Shown here: positions 1-11,719 of the stretch, piece after piece | Layout: each line of letters opens with the position of its first letter | Numbering within the stretch: position 1 is the stretch's first letter | Assembly (NCBI GenBank): GCA_026417035.1 | Contig: JAOAEA010000007.1 | Coordinates: forward strand, 1-64,000 | Reading direction: 5' to 3' | Length of the DNA: 64,000 nt | Source of the DNA: Burkholderiales bacterium | GTDB lineage: Bacteria; Pseudomonadota; Gammaproteobacteria; Burkholderiales; SG8-39 | Program-made: the position numbers and the translations under genes | The notes under the pieces: generated by a model | What the model was told of the DNA's origin: nothing | Database searches by the model: none | What the model saw: only the letters and a program-made list of their open reading frames with translations

Positions 1-90
1 CGCGCGGTGCGGCTCTCGTACACGCTGCCGCCCGCGCAGTTGACCGAGGGCCTCGCGCGGATCGAGCGCTTCTTCGCGGCGCTCTCGTGA
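1..90 (+). CDS. C-terminal end of a probable PLP-dependent aminotransferase (5' truncated by window)
   Basis: The frame is open from base 1 to TGA at 88-90, giving 29 residues that begin RAVRLSYTLPPAQL and end in a short helix (EGLARIERFFAAL). A charged strand followed by a helix of about 15 residues is the usual C-terminus of fold-type I aminotransferases, where the tail reads like VRLSY followed by EGL.RI. No catalytic residues lie in the window, so the substrate cannot be named. It ends 7 bases before hicB and runs in the same direction. The family call rests on this short tail only. Confidence 0.5.
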   Translation, partial: RAVRLSYTLPPAQLTEGLARIERFFAALS

Positions 91-97
91 CCGGACC

Positions 98-319
98 ATG
101 ACCCTCAGCTTCACCGCGCTGGTGCATCGCGAGGGCGACTGGTACGTCGCTCTGTGTCCGGAGCTGGACGTGGCGAGCCAGGGCAGGTCGTTCGAGGATG
201 CCAGGGCGAATCTGGCCGAAGCGGTGACGCTGCTCCTCGAGTGCTCTCCTCCCGAAGAGATCGAAGCCCGCTCGCACCTCGACACCTGGGTGACGCGCGT
301 GGAGGTCGAGGTTGGTTAG
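98..319 (+). CDS. hicB: HicB-family type II antitoxin
   Basis: This 73-residue protein has the compact HicB-like fold signature: an N-terminal strand (FTALVHREGDWYVALCPEL), the conserved CPELDVASQG turn, and the helix EDARANLAEAVTLLLE. Proteins of this family neutralise HicA, an mRNA-cleaving toxin. It is the short version of the family, with no added ribbon-helix-helix or HTH domain, so DNA binding for autoregulation is not evident. The 3' end overlaps the TTG start of hicA by 8 bases, which supports coupled translation of an antitoxin-first pair. The call is secure at family level. Confidence 0.85.
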   Translation: MTLSFTALVHREGDWYVALCPELDVASQGRSFEDARANLAEAVTLLLECSPPEEIEARSHLDTWVTRVEVEVG

Positions 320-535
320 GTTGAAGGTCCTGGCAGGCCGGGAGGTCTGCGGGATCCTGGCGCGCCACGGCTTCACCGAAGTGCGGCGCCGGGAAGTCAC
401 GTCGTCATGCAGCGAAGCCATGGAAGGCAGTCGATCACCGTTCCAGTCCCGGACCACCATGAGCTCGCCGTCGGCACGTTGAGCGCCATCATCCGCCAGA
501 GCGGCGTTCAGCGAAGCGAGTTCGAATCCCCTTGA
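312..535 (+). pseudogene. hicA: HicA-type mRNA interferase toxin, one-base frameshift
   Basis: Reading from TTG 312 gives MVRLKVLAGREVCGIL..HGFTEVRRR, a normal HicA N-terminus, but the frame then fails and stops at 480-482 (56 residues). Restoring one G in the GGG run at 391-393 resumes a good HicA: GSHVVMQRSHGRQSITV, then VPDHHELAVGTLSAIIRQSG, ending at TGA 533-535 for 74 residues. The GSHVVM segment carries the catalytic histidine, so as written the toxin would be dead. HicA is a small dsRBD-like RNase whose partner hicB lies just upstream. Either real inactivation or a sequence error is possible; three other genes here show the same kind of error in G/C runs. Confidence 0.8.
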
Positions 536-555
536 CCCAAGCGAGGTAACGAGAA

Positions 556-1542
556 ATGAAGAAGCCCCTCCGTGTCGCAGTCACCGGCGCCGCCGGCCAG
601 ATCGGCTACAGCCTCATCTACCGCATCGCCTCCGGCGAGATGCTCGGCCGTGACCAGCCGGTGATCCTGCAGCTGCTCGAGCTGCCGATCGACAAGGCCC
701 AGGCCGCGCTCAAGGGCTGCATGATGGAGCTCGAGGACTGCGCCTTCCCCCTGCTCGCCGGCATGAGCGCGCATTCGGACCCCAAGGCCGCGTTCAGGGA
801 CGTCGAGGTGGCGCTGCTCGTCGGCGCGCGGCCGCGTACCAAGGGCATGGAGCGCAAGGACCTCCTCGAAGCGAACGGCGCCATCTTCACCGTGCAGGGC
901 AAGGCGCTGAACGACGCCGCGGCGCGCACCGTCAGGGTCCTGGTCGTCGGCAACCCGGCCAACACGAACGCCTACATCGCCATGAAGAGCGCCCCGGACC
1001 TCCCGCGCGAGAGCTTCACGGCGATGCTCCGGCTCGACCACAACCGCGCCGTCTCGCAGCTCGCCGCCAAGACCGGCAAGCCGGTCGCCTCGATCGAGAG
1101 GATGATCGTCTGGGGCAACCACTCCCCGACCATGTATCCCGATTACCGGTTCGCCACGATCGCCGGCGAGCCGGCGCCGCAGGCGGTCAACGACGAGGCC
1201 TGGTACCGTGACGTCTTCATCCCGACCGTGGCCAAGCGCGGCGCGGCGATCATCGAGGCGCGCGGGCTGTCGTCGGCCGCGAGCGCCGCGAACGCCGCGA
1301 TCGACCACGTCCGCGACTGGGTGCTCGGCACGAACGGGAAATGGGTCACCATGGGCGTGCCGTCGGACGGCTCCTACGGGATTCCGGAGGGCGTCATGTA
1401 CGGCGTCCCCGTGACCTGCGCGAACGGCCGGTACGAGCGGGTGAAGGGCCTCGCGATCGACGAATTCAGCCGCGCCCGGATGGACGCGACGCTGAAGGAG
1501 CTCCTCGAGGAGCGCGACGGCGTGAAGCACCTGGTCGGCTGA
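556..1542 (+). CDS. mdh: Malate dehydrogenase (NAD-dependent)
   Basis: Cytosolic TCA-cycle enzyme that interconverts malate and oxaloacetate with NAD. At 328 residues it has the usual length of the proteobacterial MDH type 2 family. The Rossmann motif [10 protein letters not shown] is at residues 10-19. Further motifs are the substrate loop arginines in [13 protein letters not shown], the GNPANTNAY segment, [11 protein letters not shown], and the catalytic histidine in [12 protein letters not shown] purine-rich stretch (GCGAGGTAACGAG) precedes the ATG. It sits upstream of prpB with a 136-base gap, so co-transcription is possible but not required. Oxaloacetate feeds both the citrate and the methylcitrate cycles, which makes the placement sensible. 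Confidence 0.97.
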   Translation: MKKPLRVAVTGAAGQIGYSLIYRIASGEMLGRDQPVILQLLELPIDKAQAALKGCMMELEDCAFPLLAGMSAHSDPKAAFRDVEVALLVGARPRTKGMERKDLLEANGAIFTVQGKALNDAAARTVRVLVVGNPANTNAYIAMKSAPDLPRESFTAMLRLDHNRAVSQLAAKTGKPVASIERMIVWGNHSPTMYPDYRFATIAGEPAPQAVNDEAWYRDVFIPTVAKRGAAIIEARGLSSAASAANAAIDHVRDWVLGTNGKWVTMGVPSDGSYGIPEGVMYGVPVTCANGRYERVKGLAIDEFSRARMDATLKELLEERDGVKHLVG

Positions 1543-1678
1543 GGCGACGCGACGGCCTTCGGAGCGGAGATGCACCGGGATGGTCGCCGCGCCCCGACGC
1601 GCCGCCCGGCCAGCCGCGCCCCGCAACCGCTGCACTGACCGGCGCGCGCCCGCGGCGAGCGCCTGAGGAGCGAGAAGC

Positions 1679-2569
1679 ATGGCCCGCGAAACCCCGGGCG
1701 CGAAGTTCCGCGCCGCCCTGAAGCAGGAACAGCCGCTGCAGGTGGTGGGCGCGATCAACGCCTACCATGCGCGGCTCGCGCAGCGCGTCGGCTACCGGGC
1801 GGTGTACCTCTCCGGCGGCGGCGTGGCCGCGGGCTCGCTCGGGCTGCCCGACCTCGGGATCTCGAACCTCGACGACGTCCTCACCGACGTGCGGCGCATC
1901 ACCGACGTGTGCGACCTGCCGCTCCTCGTGGACGTGGACACCGGCTTCGGCGCGAGCGCGTTCAACATCGCGCGCACGACGAAGGCGATGATCAAGTTCG
2001 GCGCCGCGGCGATGCACATCGAGGACCAGGTCGGCGCGAAGCGCTGCGGCCACCGCCCGGGCAAGGAGCTGGTGCCCAAAGAGGAGATGGTCGACCGGGT
2101 CAAGGCCGCCGTCGATGCGCGCACCGACCCCGATTTCTTCATCATCGCGCGCACCGACGCCCTCGCGGTCGAGGGGCTCGACGCCGCGATCGACCGGGCG
2201 CGCGCCTGCGTCGAGGCGGGCGCCGACGGGATCTTCCCCGAAGCGATGACCGAGCTCTCCATGTACCGGCGTTTCGTCGAGGCGGTCGGCGTCCCGGTGC
2301 TCGCCAACATCACCGAGTTCGGGGCCACGCCGCTGTTCACCGTCGAGGAGCTGCGCTCGGCCGACGTCGCGATCGCGCTCTACCCGCTGTCGGCGTTCCG
2401 CGCGATGAACAAGGCGGCGCTCAACGTGTACGAGCGCCTGCGCAGGGACGGCACCCAGCGGGGCGTCGTCGACACGATGCAGACGCGCGCCGAGCTCTAC
2501 GACTACCTCGGCTACCACGAGTTCGAGCAGCGCCTCGACGCCCTCTTCGCCCGGGCGAAAGCGAAGTAG
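1679..2569 (+). CDS. prpB: 2-methylisocitrate lyase
   Basis: Last step of the methylcitrate cycle: cleaves 2-methylisocitrate to succinate and pyruvate in the cytosol. The protein has 296 residues, the standard PrpB length. The isocitrate-lyase-superfamily signature KRCGH is at residues 121-125 (the cysteine is the catalytic nucleophile), preceded by the Mg-binding segment [10 protein letters not shown] and HIEDQ. An AGGAGCGAGAAGC stretch lies just before the ATG. It is followed after 26 bases by prpC and is probably the first gene of the prp operon. No prpR-type regulator is in the window. Confidence 0.97.
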   Translation: MARETPGAKFRAALKQEQPLQVVGAINAYHARLAQRVGYRAVYLSGGGVAAGSLGLPDLGISNLDDVLTDVRRITDVCDLPLLVDVDTGFGASAFNIARTTKAMIKFGAAAMHIEDQVGAKRCGHRPGKELVPKEEMVDRVKAAVDARTDPDFFIIARTDALAVEGLDAAIDRARACVEAGADGIFPEAMTELSMYRRFVEAVGVPVLANITEFGATPLFTVEELRSADVAIALYPLSAFRAMNKAALNVYERLRRDGTQRGVVDTMQTRAELYDYLGYHEFEQRLDALFARAKAK

Positions 2570-2595
2570 CCCCCGCGCATCCAAGGAGAACTGCG

Positions 2596-3765
2596 ATGAC
2601 CGAAGCCACGACCGCCCCCGCGGCCGAAGCCGCGCCGAAGCCCAAGAAGTCGGTCGCCCTCTCGGGCGTGGCGGCCGGCAACACCGCCCTCTGCACCGTC
2701 GGGCGCACCGGCAACGACTTGCACTACCGCGGCTACGACATCCTCGACTTCGCCGACGAGGCCGAGTTCGAGGAGATCGCCCACCTGCTCATCCACGGCA
2801 GCCTGCCGAACCGGGCGGAGCTCGCCGCCTACAAGAAGAAGCTCGCGGCGCTGCGCGGCCTGCCGGCGAACCTGAAGGCGGTGCTCGAGTGGCTGCCGTC
2901 TTCCGCGCACCCGATGGACGTCATGCGCACCGGCTGCTCCGCGCTCGGCGCCCTGCTGCCGGAGAAGGAGGACCACAACGTCGCCGGCGCGCGCGACATC
3001 GCCGACCGCCTGGTCGCCTGCTTCGGGTCGATCCTGCTCTACTGGTACCACTACAGCCACAACGGCCGGCGCATCGAGGTGGAGACCGACGACGACACCG
3101 TGGGCGGGCATTTCCTGCGCCTGCTGCACGGCCGGGAACCCTCGGAGCTCTGGGTGCGCGCGATGTCCACCTCGCTCAACCTCTACGCCGAGCACGAGTT
3201 CAACGCTTCCACGTTCGCCGCGCGCGTGGTCGCCGGCACCGGCTCGGACCTGTACTCGGCGATCACCGGCGCGATCGGCGCGCTGCGCGGGCCCAAGCAC
3301 GGCGGCGCGAACGAGGTCGCCTTCGAGATCCAGTCGCGCTACGCGAGCCCGGACGAGGCCGAGGCCGACATCGTGCGGCGCGTCGCGGCGAAGGAGGTGG
3401 TGATCGGGTTCGGCCATCCCGTCTACACCATCGCCGACCCGCGCAACAAGGTGATCAAGGAGGTCGCGCGACGCCTCGCGAAAGCCGCCGGGAACATGAA
3501 GCTCTTCGACATCGCCGACCGCCTCGAGGCGGTGATGTGGCGCGAGAAGAAGATGTTCCCGAACCTCGACTGGTTCAGCGCGGTCTCCTACCACATGATG
3601 GGCGTGCCGACCGCGATGTTCACGCCGCTCTTCGTCATCTCGCGCACCACCGGCTGGTCCGCGCACGTGATCGAGCAGCGCATCGACGGCAAGATCATCC
3701 GTCCGAGCGCCAACTACGTCGGGCCCGAGGACCTGAAGTGGGTCCCGATCGAGAAACGCAAGTGA
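2596..3765 (+). CDS. prpC: 2-methylcitrate synthase
   Basis: Condenses propionyl-CoA with oxaloacetate to 2-methylcitrate. The chosen ATG follows AAGGAGAACTGCG, a clear ribosome binding site, and gives 389 residues, the same length as characterised PrpC. An in-frame open stretch continues upstream over prpB but is only a high-GC shadow. Citrate-synthase-fold motifs are visible: [24 protein letters not shown] with a catalytic histidine, [13 protein letters not shown] with the second, and [18 protein letters not shown] carrying the catalytic aspartate. The first 16 residues are rich in Ala, Pro and Lys and are probably disordered. It lies between prpB and a small exported protein. Confidence 0.97.
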   Translation: MTEATTAPAAEAAPKPKKSVALSGVAAGNTALCTVGRTGNDLHYRGYDILDFADEAEFEEIAHLLIHGSLPNRAELAAYKKKLAALRGLPANLKAVLEWLPSSAHPMDVMRTGCSALGALLPEKEDHNVAGARDIADRLVACFGSILLYWYHYSHNGRRIEVETDDDTVGGHFLRLLHGREPSELWVRAMSTSLNLYAEHEFNASTFAARVVAGTGSDLYSAITGAIGALRGPKHGGANEVAFEIQSRYASPDEAEADIVRRVAAKEVVIGFGHPVYTIADPRNKVIKEVARRLAKAAGNMKLFDIADRLEAVMWREKKMFPNLDWFSAVSYHMMGVPTAMFTPLFVISRTTGWSAHVIEQRIDGKIIRPSANYVGPEDLKWVPIEKRK

Positions 3766-3794
3766 ACCGGCCGCCCGCCCTTCCGGAGACCGCC

Positions 3795-4220
3795 ATGCAC
3801 ACCTTCGCCCGCGCCGCGATCGCCGCCGCCCTCACCCTCGGCCTCCCCGCCGCCGGCGCCGCCGACATCGCCAGCCTCTACGGCACCTGGGAGTGCCGCA
3901 TCCCCGGAAGTGCCCCGACCAGGACGCCGCCGATCCTCTGGCTCGCCCCGGGCACCGGCGCGGCGCAGGGCCAGCTGGTCGTGGAAGTCGACGGCTTCGC
4001 GCGTGACGTCGCCGGGCTCGCCGACGTGGCGGCGCTCGATGGCGGCTGGTTCCGCGTGTCGCTCCCCGACGGCAAGACGCTGCTCGTGCGCGAGGGCGTC
4101 GCCCCGCGCGGCCGGCGCGCGCCCTCCATGGAGCTGCGGCGCGGCGAGAACGCGCCCGTCTACCGCTGCCTGCGGCTGCCGCGGCGCGACGAGCTGCCCC
4201 CCGTTTCCAACAAGAGCTGA
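3795..4220 (+). CDS. Small exported protein of unknown function within the prp operon
   Basis: It encodes 141 residues. A signal peptide is visible: MHTFARAAIAAALTLGLPAAGA, with cleavage likely near residue 23. The mature part has a single cysteine near the start (TWECRIPG) and another near the end (YRCLRLPRRDE), which could form a disulfide in the periplasm. The repeated turn-strand pattern (WLAPGTG, VDGFARDVAGLADV, LPDGKTLLVREG) suggests a small beta protein. I recognise no family. The ATG follows CCGGAGACCGCC. It sits 29 bases after prpC and 9 bases before prpD, so it is very likely co-transcribed with them although its product acts outside the cytoplasm. Confidence 0.75.
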   Translation: MHTFARAAIAAALTLGLPAAGAADIASLYGTWECRIPGSAPTRTPPILWLAPGTGAAQGQLVVEVDGFARDVAGLADVAALDGGWFRVSLPDGKTLLVREGVAPRGRRAPSMELRRGENAPVYRCLRLPRRDELPPVSNKS

Positions 4221-4229
4221 AAGAGCGAA

Positions 4230-5681
4230 ATGTCCGCCCACATCTCCAACGTCCGGCCCAAGCCGGACAAGGTCCTCGTCGACATCGCGAGCTACGTCGC
4301 CAAGCACGAGGTGAAGAGCAAGGAAGCCTACGAGACCGCCCGGTACTGCCTGATGGACACGCTCGGCTGCGGCTTCGAGGCGCTCGAGTACCCGGCGTGC
4401 ACGAAGCTCCTCGGGCCGGTCGTCCACGGGACGGTGGTCCCGAACGGCGCGAAGGTGCCGGGCACGCAGTTCCAGCTCGACCCCGTGAAGGCCGCGTTCG
4501 ACATCGGCGCGATGATCCGCTGGCTCGACTTCAACGACACCTGGCTCGCCGCCGAGTGGGGCCACCCGTCGGACAACCTCGGGGGCATCCTCGCCACCGC
4601 CGACTGGCTCTCGCGCACCGCGGTCGCGAACGGCAGGCGGCCGCTCGTGATGCGCGACGTGCTCACCGCCATGATCAAGGCGCACGAGATCCAGGGGTGC
4701 ATCGCGCTCGAGAACTCGTTCAACAAGGTGGGGCTCGACCATGTGGTGCTGGTGAAGGTCGCCTCGACCGCCGTCGTCGCCAACATGCTCGGGCTCGCGC
4801 ACGAGGAGATCGTGAACGCCCTGTCGCACGCGTGGGTCGACGGGCAGTCGCTGCGCACCTACCGGCACGCGCCGAACACCGGCTCGCGCAAGAGCTGGGC
4901 CGCGGGCGACGCGACGAGCCGCGCCGTGCGCCTCGCGCTGATCGCGAAGACCGGCGAGATGGGCTACCCGTCGGTATTGACCGCGAAGACCTGGGGCTTC
5001 TACGACGTCCTCTTCAAGGGCAAGGAATTCAGGTTCCAGCGGCCCTACGGCTCGTACGTCATGGAGAACGTGCTCTTCAAGATCTCGTTCCCCGCGGAGT
5101 TCCACTCGCAGACCGCCGTCGAGGCGGCGATGGCGATCCACGCCGAGATGAAGCGGCTCGGCCGCTCGCCCGAGGACATCCGCCGGATCACGATCCGCAC
5201 CCACGAGGCGTGCATCCGCATCATCGACAAGAAGGGCCCGCTCAACAACCCGGCCGACCGGGACCACTGCATCCAGTACATGGTCGCGGTGCCGATCCTC
5301 TTCGGGCGGCTCACGGCGGCCGACTACGAGGACGACGTCGCCGCCGACCCGCGCATCGACCGGCTGCGCGAAAAGATCGTGTGCGTCGAGGACCCGGCGT
5401 TCACGCGCGACTACCACGACCCGGCGAAGCGCTCGATTGCCAACGCGCTCACGGTGGAGTTCGCCGACGGGAAGAAGCTGAAGGAGGTGGTGGTCGAGTA
5501 CCCGATCGGGCACAAGCGCCGGCGCAAGGAGGGCATGCCGGTGCTGGTCGAGAAATTCAAGACCAACCTCGCCCGGCGCTTTCCGCCGAAGCAGCAGGCC
5601 GCCATCCTCGCCGCGTGCTCCGACCAGAAGCGCCTCGAGGCGACGCCGGTGAACGAGTTCGTGGACCTCATGGTCATCTGA
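4230..5681 (+). CDS. prpD: 2-methylcitrate dehydratase
   Basis: MmgE/PrpD-family enzyme of 483 residues that dehydrates 2-methylcitrate to 2-methyl-cis-aconitate. Diagnostic stretches are [15 protein letters not shown], the [21 protein letters not shown] segment typical of true Prp[41 protein letters not shown] and [15 protein letters not shown]. PrpD needs no Fe-S cluster; the rehydration step is then done by an aconitase, and acnA lies just downstream. The GAAAGAGCGAAATG context gives a modest RBS. Because PrpD is present, AcnD/PrpF are not needed, and neither is seen here. Confidence 0.97.
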   Translation: MSAHISNVRPKPDKVLVDIASYVAKHEVKSKEAYETARYCLMDTLGCGFEALEYPACTKLLGPVVHGTVVPNGAKVPGTQFQLDPVKAAFDIGAMIRWLDFNDTWLAAEWGHPSDNLGGILATADWLSRTAVANGRRPLVMRDVLTAMIKAHEIQGCIALENSFNKVGLDHVVLVKVASTAVVANMLGLAHEEIVNALSHAWVDGQSLRTYRHAPNTGSRKSWAAGDATSRAVRLALIAKTGEMGYPSVLTAKTWGFYDVLFKGKEFRFQRPYGSYVMENVLFKISFPAEFHSQTAVEAAMAIHAEMKRLGRSPEDIRRITIRTHEACIRIIDKKGPLNNPADRDHCIQYMVAVPILFGRLTAADYEDDVAADPRIDRLREKIVCVEDPAFTRDYHDPAKRSIANALTVEFADGKKLKEVVVEYPIGHKRRRKEGMPVLVEKFKTNLARRFPPKQQAAILAACSDQKRLEATPVNEFVDLMVI

Positions 5682-5697
5682 GGCGCGGAGCGCACCG

Positions 5698-6243
5698 ATG
5701 CAGCGGCTCGCAACGCTCGCCCTCGCCCTCACGCTCGCGCTCGCGCTCGGCCTGCCGCTCGCCGCGCGCGCGGCCGGTCCGGAAGCCGCGGAGAAGTTCT
5801 TCGCCCCCTTCCTCGGCGACCTGCGCGCCGAGCTCGCGGAGGCCAGGACCACCGGCCGCAAGGGCGTGGTCGTGATGTTCCACTTCGACGACTGTCCGTA
5901 CTGCCAGCGCATGAAGGCGAACGTCCTCGCCCGAGCGGACGTGCAGGCGTTCTACGCGCAGCGCTTCGTCGCCGTCCCGATCGACACGCGCGGCGCGACC
6001 GAGATCATCGACTTCGCCGGGAAGCCGTGGGCGGAGCGCGACTTCGCGCGCGCCGTGCCGGTCCTGGGCACGCCCACCTTCGTTTTCTACGGCCTCGACG
6101 GCAAGCCCTTCGTCCGGCACGCCGGCGAGATCCGCGACCCCCAGGAGTTCATCCTGCTCGGCGAATACGCGGCTTCCGACGCGTGGCGCAGCCAGAGCTT
6201 CGCCGAATTCCGCGCCGCGCGGGCAAGGGCCGCCAACCGCTAG
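5698..6243 (+). CDS. Exported thioredoxin-fold protein (CPYC active site)
   Basis: This 181-residue protein has a signal peptide ([25 protein letters not shown]). The mature part opens with [20 protein letters not shown] and carries the redox motif [13 protein letters not shown] at about residues 61-73, then the cis-proline region [16 protein letters not shown]. The CPYC motif is glutaredoxin-like, but the frame is that of periplasmic SoxW/thioredoxin_7-type proteins. It probably reduces or exchanges disulfides in the periplasm. Its start lies 16 bases after prpD and 35 bases separate it from acnA, so it is likely in the same transcript. The small exported protein at 3795, which has two cysteines, is a possible client; that is inference. 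Confidence 0.85.
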   Translation: MQRLATLALALTLALALGLPLAARAAGPEAAEKFFAPFLGDLRAELAEARTTGRKGVVVMFHFDDCPYCQRMKANVLARADVQAFYAQRFVAVPIDTRGATEIIDFAGKPWAERDFARAVPVLGTPTFVFYGLDGKPFVRHAGEIRDPQEFILLGEYAASDAWRSQSFAEFRAARARAANR

Positions 6244-6277
6244 CGCCGGCGCAACACGTCCATCCGAGGAATCCCCC

Positions 6278-8978
<2,701 letters not shown>

Positions 8979-8999
8979 CGCGCGGCCCGCGCCCCGCCC

Positions 9000-9032
9000 G
9001 ACGCCCGGCCGCGCGGCGGGCGTCCTCGCTTT
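9000..9032 (+). terminator. Candidate intrinsic terminator after acnA
   Basis: An 8-base inverted repeat (GACGCCCG at 9000-9007 and CGGGCGTC at 9017-9024) with a 9-base loop is followed by CTCGCTTTC. The T run is weak, as is common at this base composition. Its place directly after acnA and before the next promoter fits the end of the prp-acn transcript. Confidence 0.55.
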
Positions 9033-9055
9033 CGGGACGCCGCGCCGCGCCGGGC

Positions 9056-9061
9056 TAGAAT
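9056..9061 (+). promoter_or_regulatory. Candidate -10 element immediately upstream of the Gcr-family gene
   Basis: TAGAAT (5 of 6 to TATAAT) lies 8 bases before the GTG start at 9070. Initiation at the usual distance would fall within 2 bases of the start codon, implying a leaderless or nearly leaderless mRNA. No Shine-Dalgarno sequence fits between them. Confidence 0.45.
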
Positions 9062-9069
9062 CGCCCGCC

Positions 9070-11100
9070 GTGTCCGCCGTCCTCACCGAGAAGCGCGTCG
9101 CCCTGGAGGTCGTCCTCGACCGGTTCGCGCGCGCGCCCGGGGATCCGGTCGCGGGCTTGCGCGCGCTCGTCGCCGAGATCCGCCCGCGGCGCGCGCGCGA
9201 CGCCGAAGCCGCGGCCGCGGGCCTGCGCGAGCTCAACGCGCTCCTCGAGTCGCGCGCGGACTACCGCGAGGCCCTCGGCAACGCGGTGGTCGCGCTCTTC
9301 GCCGACACGCGGTCGGTGTCCTTCTACACCGACGCCGGCATCCTGCCGGGCACCGGGTTCTTCCCGGAGCTCCGGCGCCGGCTCGCGCACCGGCTGCTGC
9401 CCGAGGTGCCGGACCCCGGCTACCTGAAGGACGCGGTCGCCATGGTGTTCGACGGCAAGACCGACCACCTCTGGTTCCGCGTCCTGCCGGAAGAGGAGCA
9501 GGCGCGCTTCTGGCGGCTCGTCTTCTTCGAGCGTCCGGGCGATCCCGACGCGCGCCGGCGCATCGGCCTGGCGATGCTCGACGCCCTGCTCGTGCTCGGC
9601 TACCGCGTCGGCGCGATGGGGCTCGAGCCCGAGCTGAGGCGCGTCGCCCCGGACATCGACGCTTTCGCGTCGCCCTTCGTGGCCCTGGGCGGCGAGATCC
9701 AGCATTTCGTCACGGGCTTGCGCGCCTGGCTCGCTGAACCCGGTGGCGCCGTCGAGGACGAGAAGTCGATCCTCGTCTTCGTCGCACAGTGCGAGGAGGT
9801 GGCGAAGCGCGCCCGCCGGACGGCCGCGCGCGAGGGCGCGACGCTCGCGCTCACGTATCTCCTCACCCGCATCGAGCAGAGCCTCGGGCGCATCGCGCTG
9901 CTCGCCGGGCTGCTCGGGACGGTGCTCCGGCGCGCCGGGGAGCGCGACCTCGTGGGCGCCTGGACCGCGTTCTTCCGCGACGCGGCGCTCGGCATCATGC
10001 GCCGCGATTCGGTGCGCGAGCAGCTCCGCGGCCAAGTGGGCCTGCTCGCGCTGCGCGTCACCGAGAACGCCGGCCGGGTCGGCGAGCACTACATCGCCGC
10101 GACGCGCGCGGAGTACCGGGGCATGTGGCGCTCGGCGGCGGGCGCGGGGCTGCTGATCGCGCCGATGGCGCTCCTCAAGATCCTCGTCGCGAAGCTCGCG
10201 CTCGCGCCGCTCAACCATGCCTTCGCGGTGAGCCTGAACTACGGCCTGGGTTTCGTGCTGATCCACATGCTGCACTTCACGATCGCGACGAAGCAGCCCG
10301 CGATGACGGCGGCGACGATCGCGCACGCGGTGAGCGAAGTGCGCGGCCGCGTGCGCGACCTCGGCGCGCTCGCGAACCTCGTGACCGACGCGTTCCGCAG
10401 CCAGGTCGCGGCGATCCTCGGCAACGTGCTCGTCGCGCTGCCCACGGCGCTCGTGCTCGGCTTCTGGCTGTCGCGCTGGCTCGGGCATCCGGTGGTGTCG
10501 CCCGAGAAGGCCTTCCACCTCCTCGCCGACCTGGAGCCCTTCGGCAGCCTGACGCTCTTCTACGCGGCCACGGCGGGGGTCTATCTCTTCCTCGCGGGCC
10601 TGATCTCGGGGTGGGTCGACAACCACGCGGCGTACAGCCGCTTCCGCGAGCGCGTCGCGGCGCTGCCCTGGCTGCGCTCGCTCCTCGGCGCCGCGCGCGC
10701 GGAGCGCTTCGCGGGCTGGCTCGACGCCAACGCCGGCGGCCTCGCCGGGAATTTCCTCTTCGGCGTCATGCTCGGCGCGACCGCCACGGTCGGGCAGCTC
10801 TTCGGCCTCCCGCTCGACATCCGGCACATCGCGTTCTCGTCGGCGAACTTCGGCTATGCGCTCGTCGCGCTCGACTTCGCGCTGCCGTGGCAGACCTACG
10901 CGTGGAGCCTCGCCGGGATCGCGCTGATCGGCTTCACCAACCTGACCGTGAGCTTCGCGCTCGCCCTCTGGGTCGCGCTGCGCTCGCGCGGCATCCTCCT
11001 CGACTTCCGGCAGGCGCGGAGCCTCGGCGGGGCGCTGTGGCGCAAGCTCCGATCCGAGCCCGCCGCGTTCTTACTGCCGCCACGCGCGCAGGCGGAATGA
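9070..11100 (+). CDS. Gcr-family membrane protein (annotated elsewhere as site-specific recombinase)
   Basis: At 676 residues with a GTG start, this matches the betaproteobacterial Gcr / SpecificRecomb family. The N-terminal half is soluble and helical (FYTDAGILPGTGFFPELRRR, DHLWFRVLPEEEQARFW). The C-terminal half holds several membrane segments, including LLIAPMALLKILVAKLALAP, the hallmark LNYGLGFVLIHMLHFTIATK, VALPTALVLGFWLSRWLG, LFYAATAGVYLFLAGLISGW and AFSSANFGYALVALDFALPW. Nothing resembles a recombinase active site, so the inherited name is probably wrong. The family is an inner-membrane protein of unknown function. It stands alone between the acnA terminator and a convergent isomerase gene. 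Confidence 0.85.
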   Translation: MSAVLTEKRVALEVVLDRFARAPGDPVAGLRALVAEIRPRRARDAEAAAAGLRELNALLESRADYREALGNAVVALFADTRSVSFYTDAGILPGTGFFPELRRRLAHRLLPEVPDPGYLKDAVAMVFDGKTDHLWFRVLPEEEQARFWRLVFFERPGDPDARRRIGLAMLDALLVLGYRVGAMGLEPELRRVAPDIDAFASPFVALGGEIQHFVTGLRAWLAEPGGAVEDEKSILVFVAQCEEVAKRARRTAAREGATLALTYLLTRIEQSLGRIALLAGLLGTVLRRAGERDLVGAWTAFFRDAALGIMRRDSVREQLRGQVGLLALRVTENAGRVGEHYIAATRAEYRGMWRSAAGAGLLIAPMALLKILVAKLALAPLNHAFAVSLNYGLGFVLIHMLHFTIATKQPAMTAATIAHAVSEVRGRVRDLGALANLVTDAFRSQVAAILGNVLVALPTALVLGFWLSRWLGHPVVSPEKAFHLLADLEPFGSLTLFYAATAGVYLFLAGLISGWVDNHAAYSRFRERVAALPWLRSLLGAARAERFAGWLDANAGGLAGNFLFGVMLGATATVGQLFGLPLDIRHIAFSSANFGYALVALDFALPWQTYAWSLAGIALIGFTNLTVSFALALWVALRSRGILLDFRQARSLGGALWRKLRSEPAAFLLPPRAQAE

Positions 11101-11153
11101 AGGTCGCGCCCGCGCCCGCCGCGCGACGCCACGACGAGGCAGGAGGGGCGCGA

Positions 11154-11639
11154 TCAGTGGTGGTGCCCGCCCGGGCCGTGCGCGTGGCCGTGCGCGATCT
11201 CCTCGGGCGAAGCCGGCCGGACGTCGAGCACGGTGGCACGGAACTCGATCGGCTGGCCGGCGAGCGGGTGATTCGCGTCGAGCGTCACCTCGTGCTCGGC
11301 GAGCTTGACCACCCGGAACACCACCGGATGCGCGTGGTCGCCATGCCGCATCTCGCCCTCGAACTGCATCCCCACCCGGATCTTGCCCGGGAATTTCGAG
11401 CGCGGCTCGCGGCGCACCAGCTCCGGATCGCGCGGCCCGAACGCATCCTCGGGCGCGAGGCGCACGCGGATCCGGTCGGCGGGCGCCTTGCCCTCGAGCT
11501 CCGCCTCGACGCGCGGAAACATGCCGCCGTGGCCGCCGTGCAGGTAGACGAGCGGCTCGCCGGCCCGCTCGACTGCATTGCCCTCCCCGTCGAAGATCTC
11601 GTACTTGAGCGTCACGACGGCATTGCGGATGATCTTCAT
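11154..11639 (-). CDS. SlyD-like FKBP-type peptidyl-prolyl isomerase
   Basis: This 161-residue protein has the SlyD/FkpB arrangement: an N-terminal FKBP half (VVTLKYEIFDGEGNAVE, GEPLVYLHGGHGGMFPRVEAELEGK), the chaperone-type insert (LAPEDAFGPRDPELVRREPR), then HPLAGQPIEFRATVLDVRPAS. The tail is histidine-rich (HGHAHGPGGHHH), which in SlyD proteins binds nickel or other metals. I start at MKIIRNAVVTLKYE because GGAGAGG lies 3 bases before that ATG; the frame stays open 9 codons further upstream. It converges on the Gcr gene and diverges from the lipoprotein gene at 11720. Likely a cytosolic folding helper and metal chaperone. Confidence 0.9.
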   Translation of the reverse strand: MKIIRNAVVTLKYEIFDGEGNAVERAGEPLVYLHGGHGGMFPRVEAELEGKAPADRIRVRLAPEDAFGPRDPELVRREPRSKFPGKIRVGMQFEGEMRHGDHAHPVVFRVVKLAEHEVTLDANHPLAGQPIEFRATVLDVRPASPEEIAHGHAHGPGGHHH

Positions 11640-11682
11640 GGCCTCTCCGGTCGCGGCCGCGGGCACCGCGCGGCCAGGGCGC

Positions 11683-11688
11683 GATAAT
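11683..11688 (+). promoter_or_regulatory. Candidate -10 element for the BamE-like lipoprotein gene
   Basis: GATAAT inside GCGATAATAGCCGGG lies 31 bases before the GTG start at 11720. The leader contains GGAGAGGGAGCG as a good ribosome binding site. The same GCGATAAT word precedes yciB in this window. Confidence 0.45.
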
Positions 11689-11719
11689 AGCCGGGCCGCC
11701 CGACGGAGAGGGAGCGCCC

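Noticed and set aside
9070..11100. A genuine site-specific recombinase
   Set aside because: There is no tyrosine- or serine-recombinase active site; the protein is a multi-pass membrane protein.
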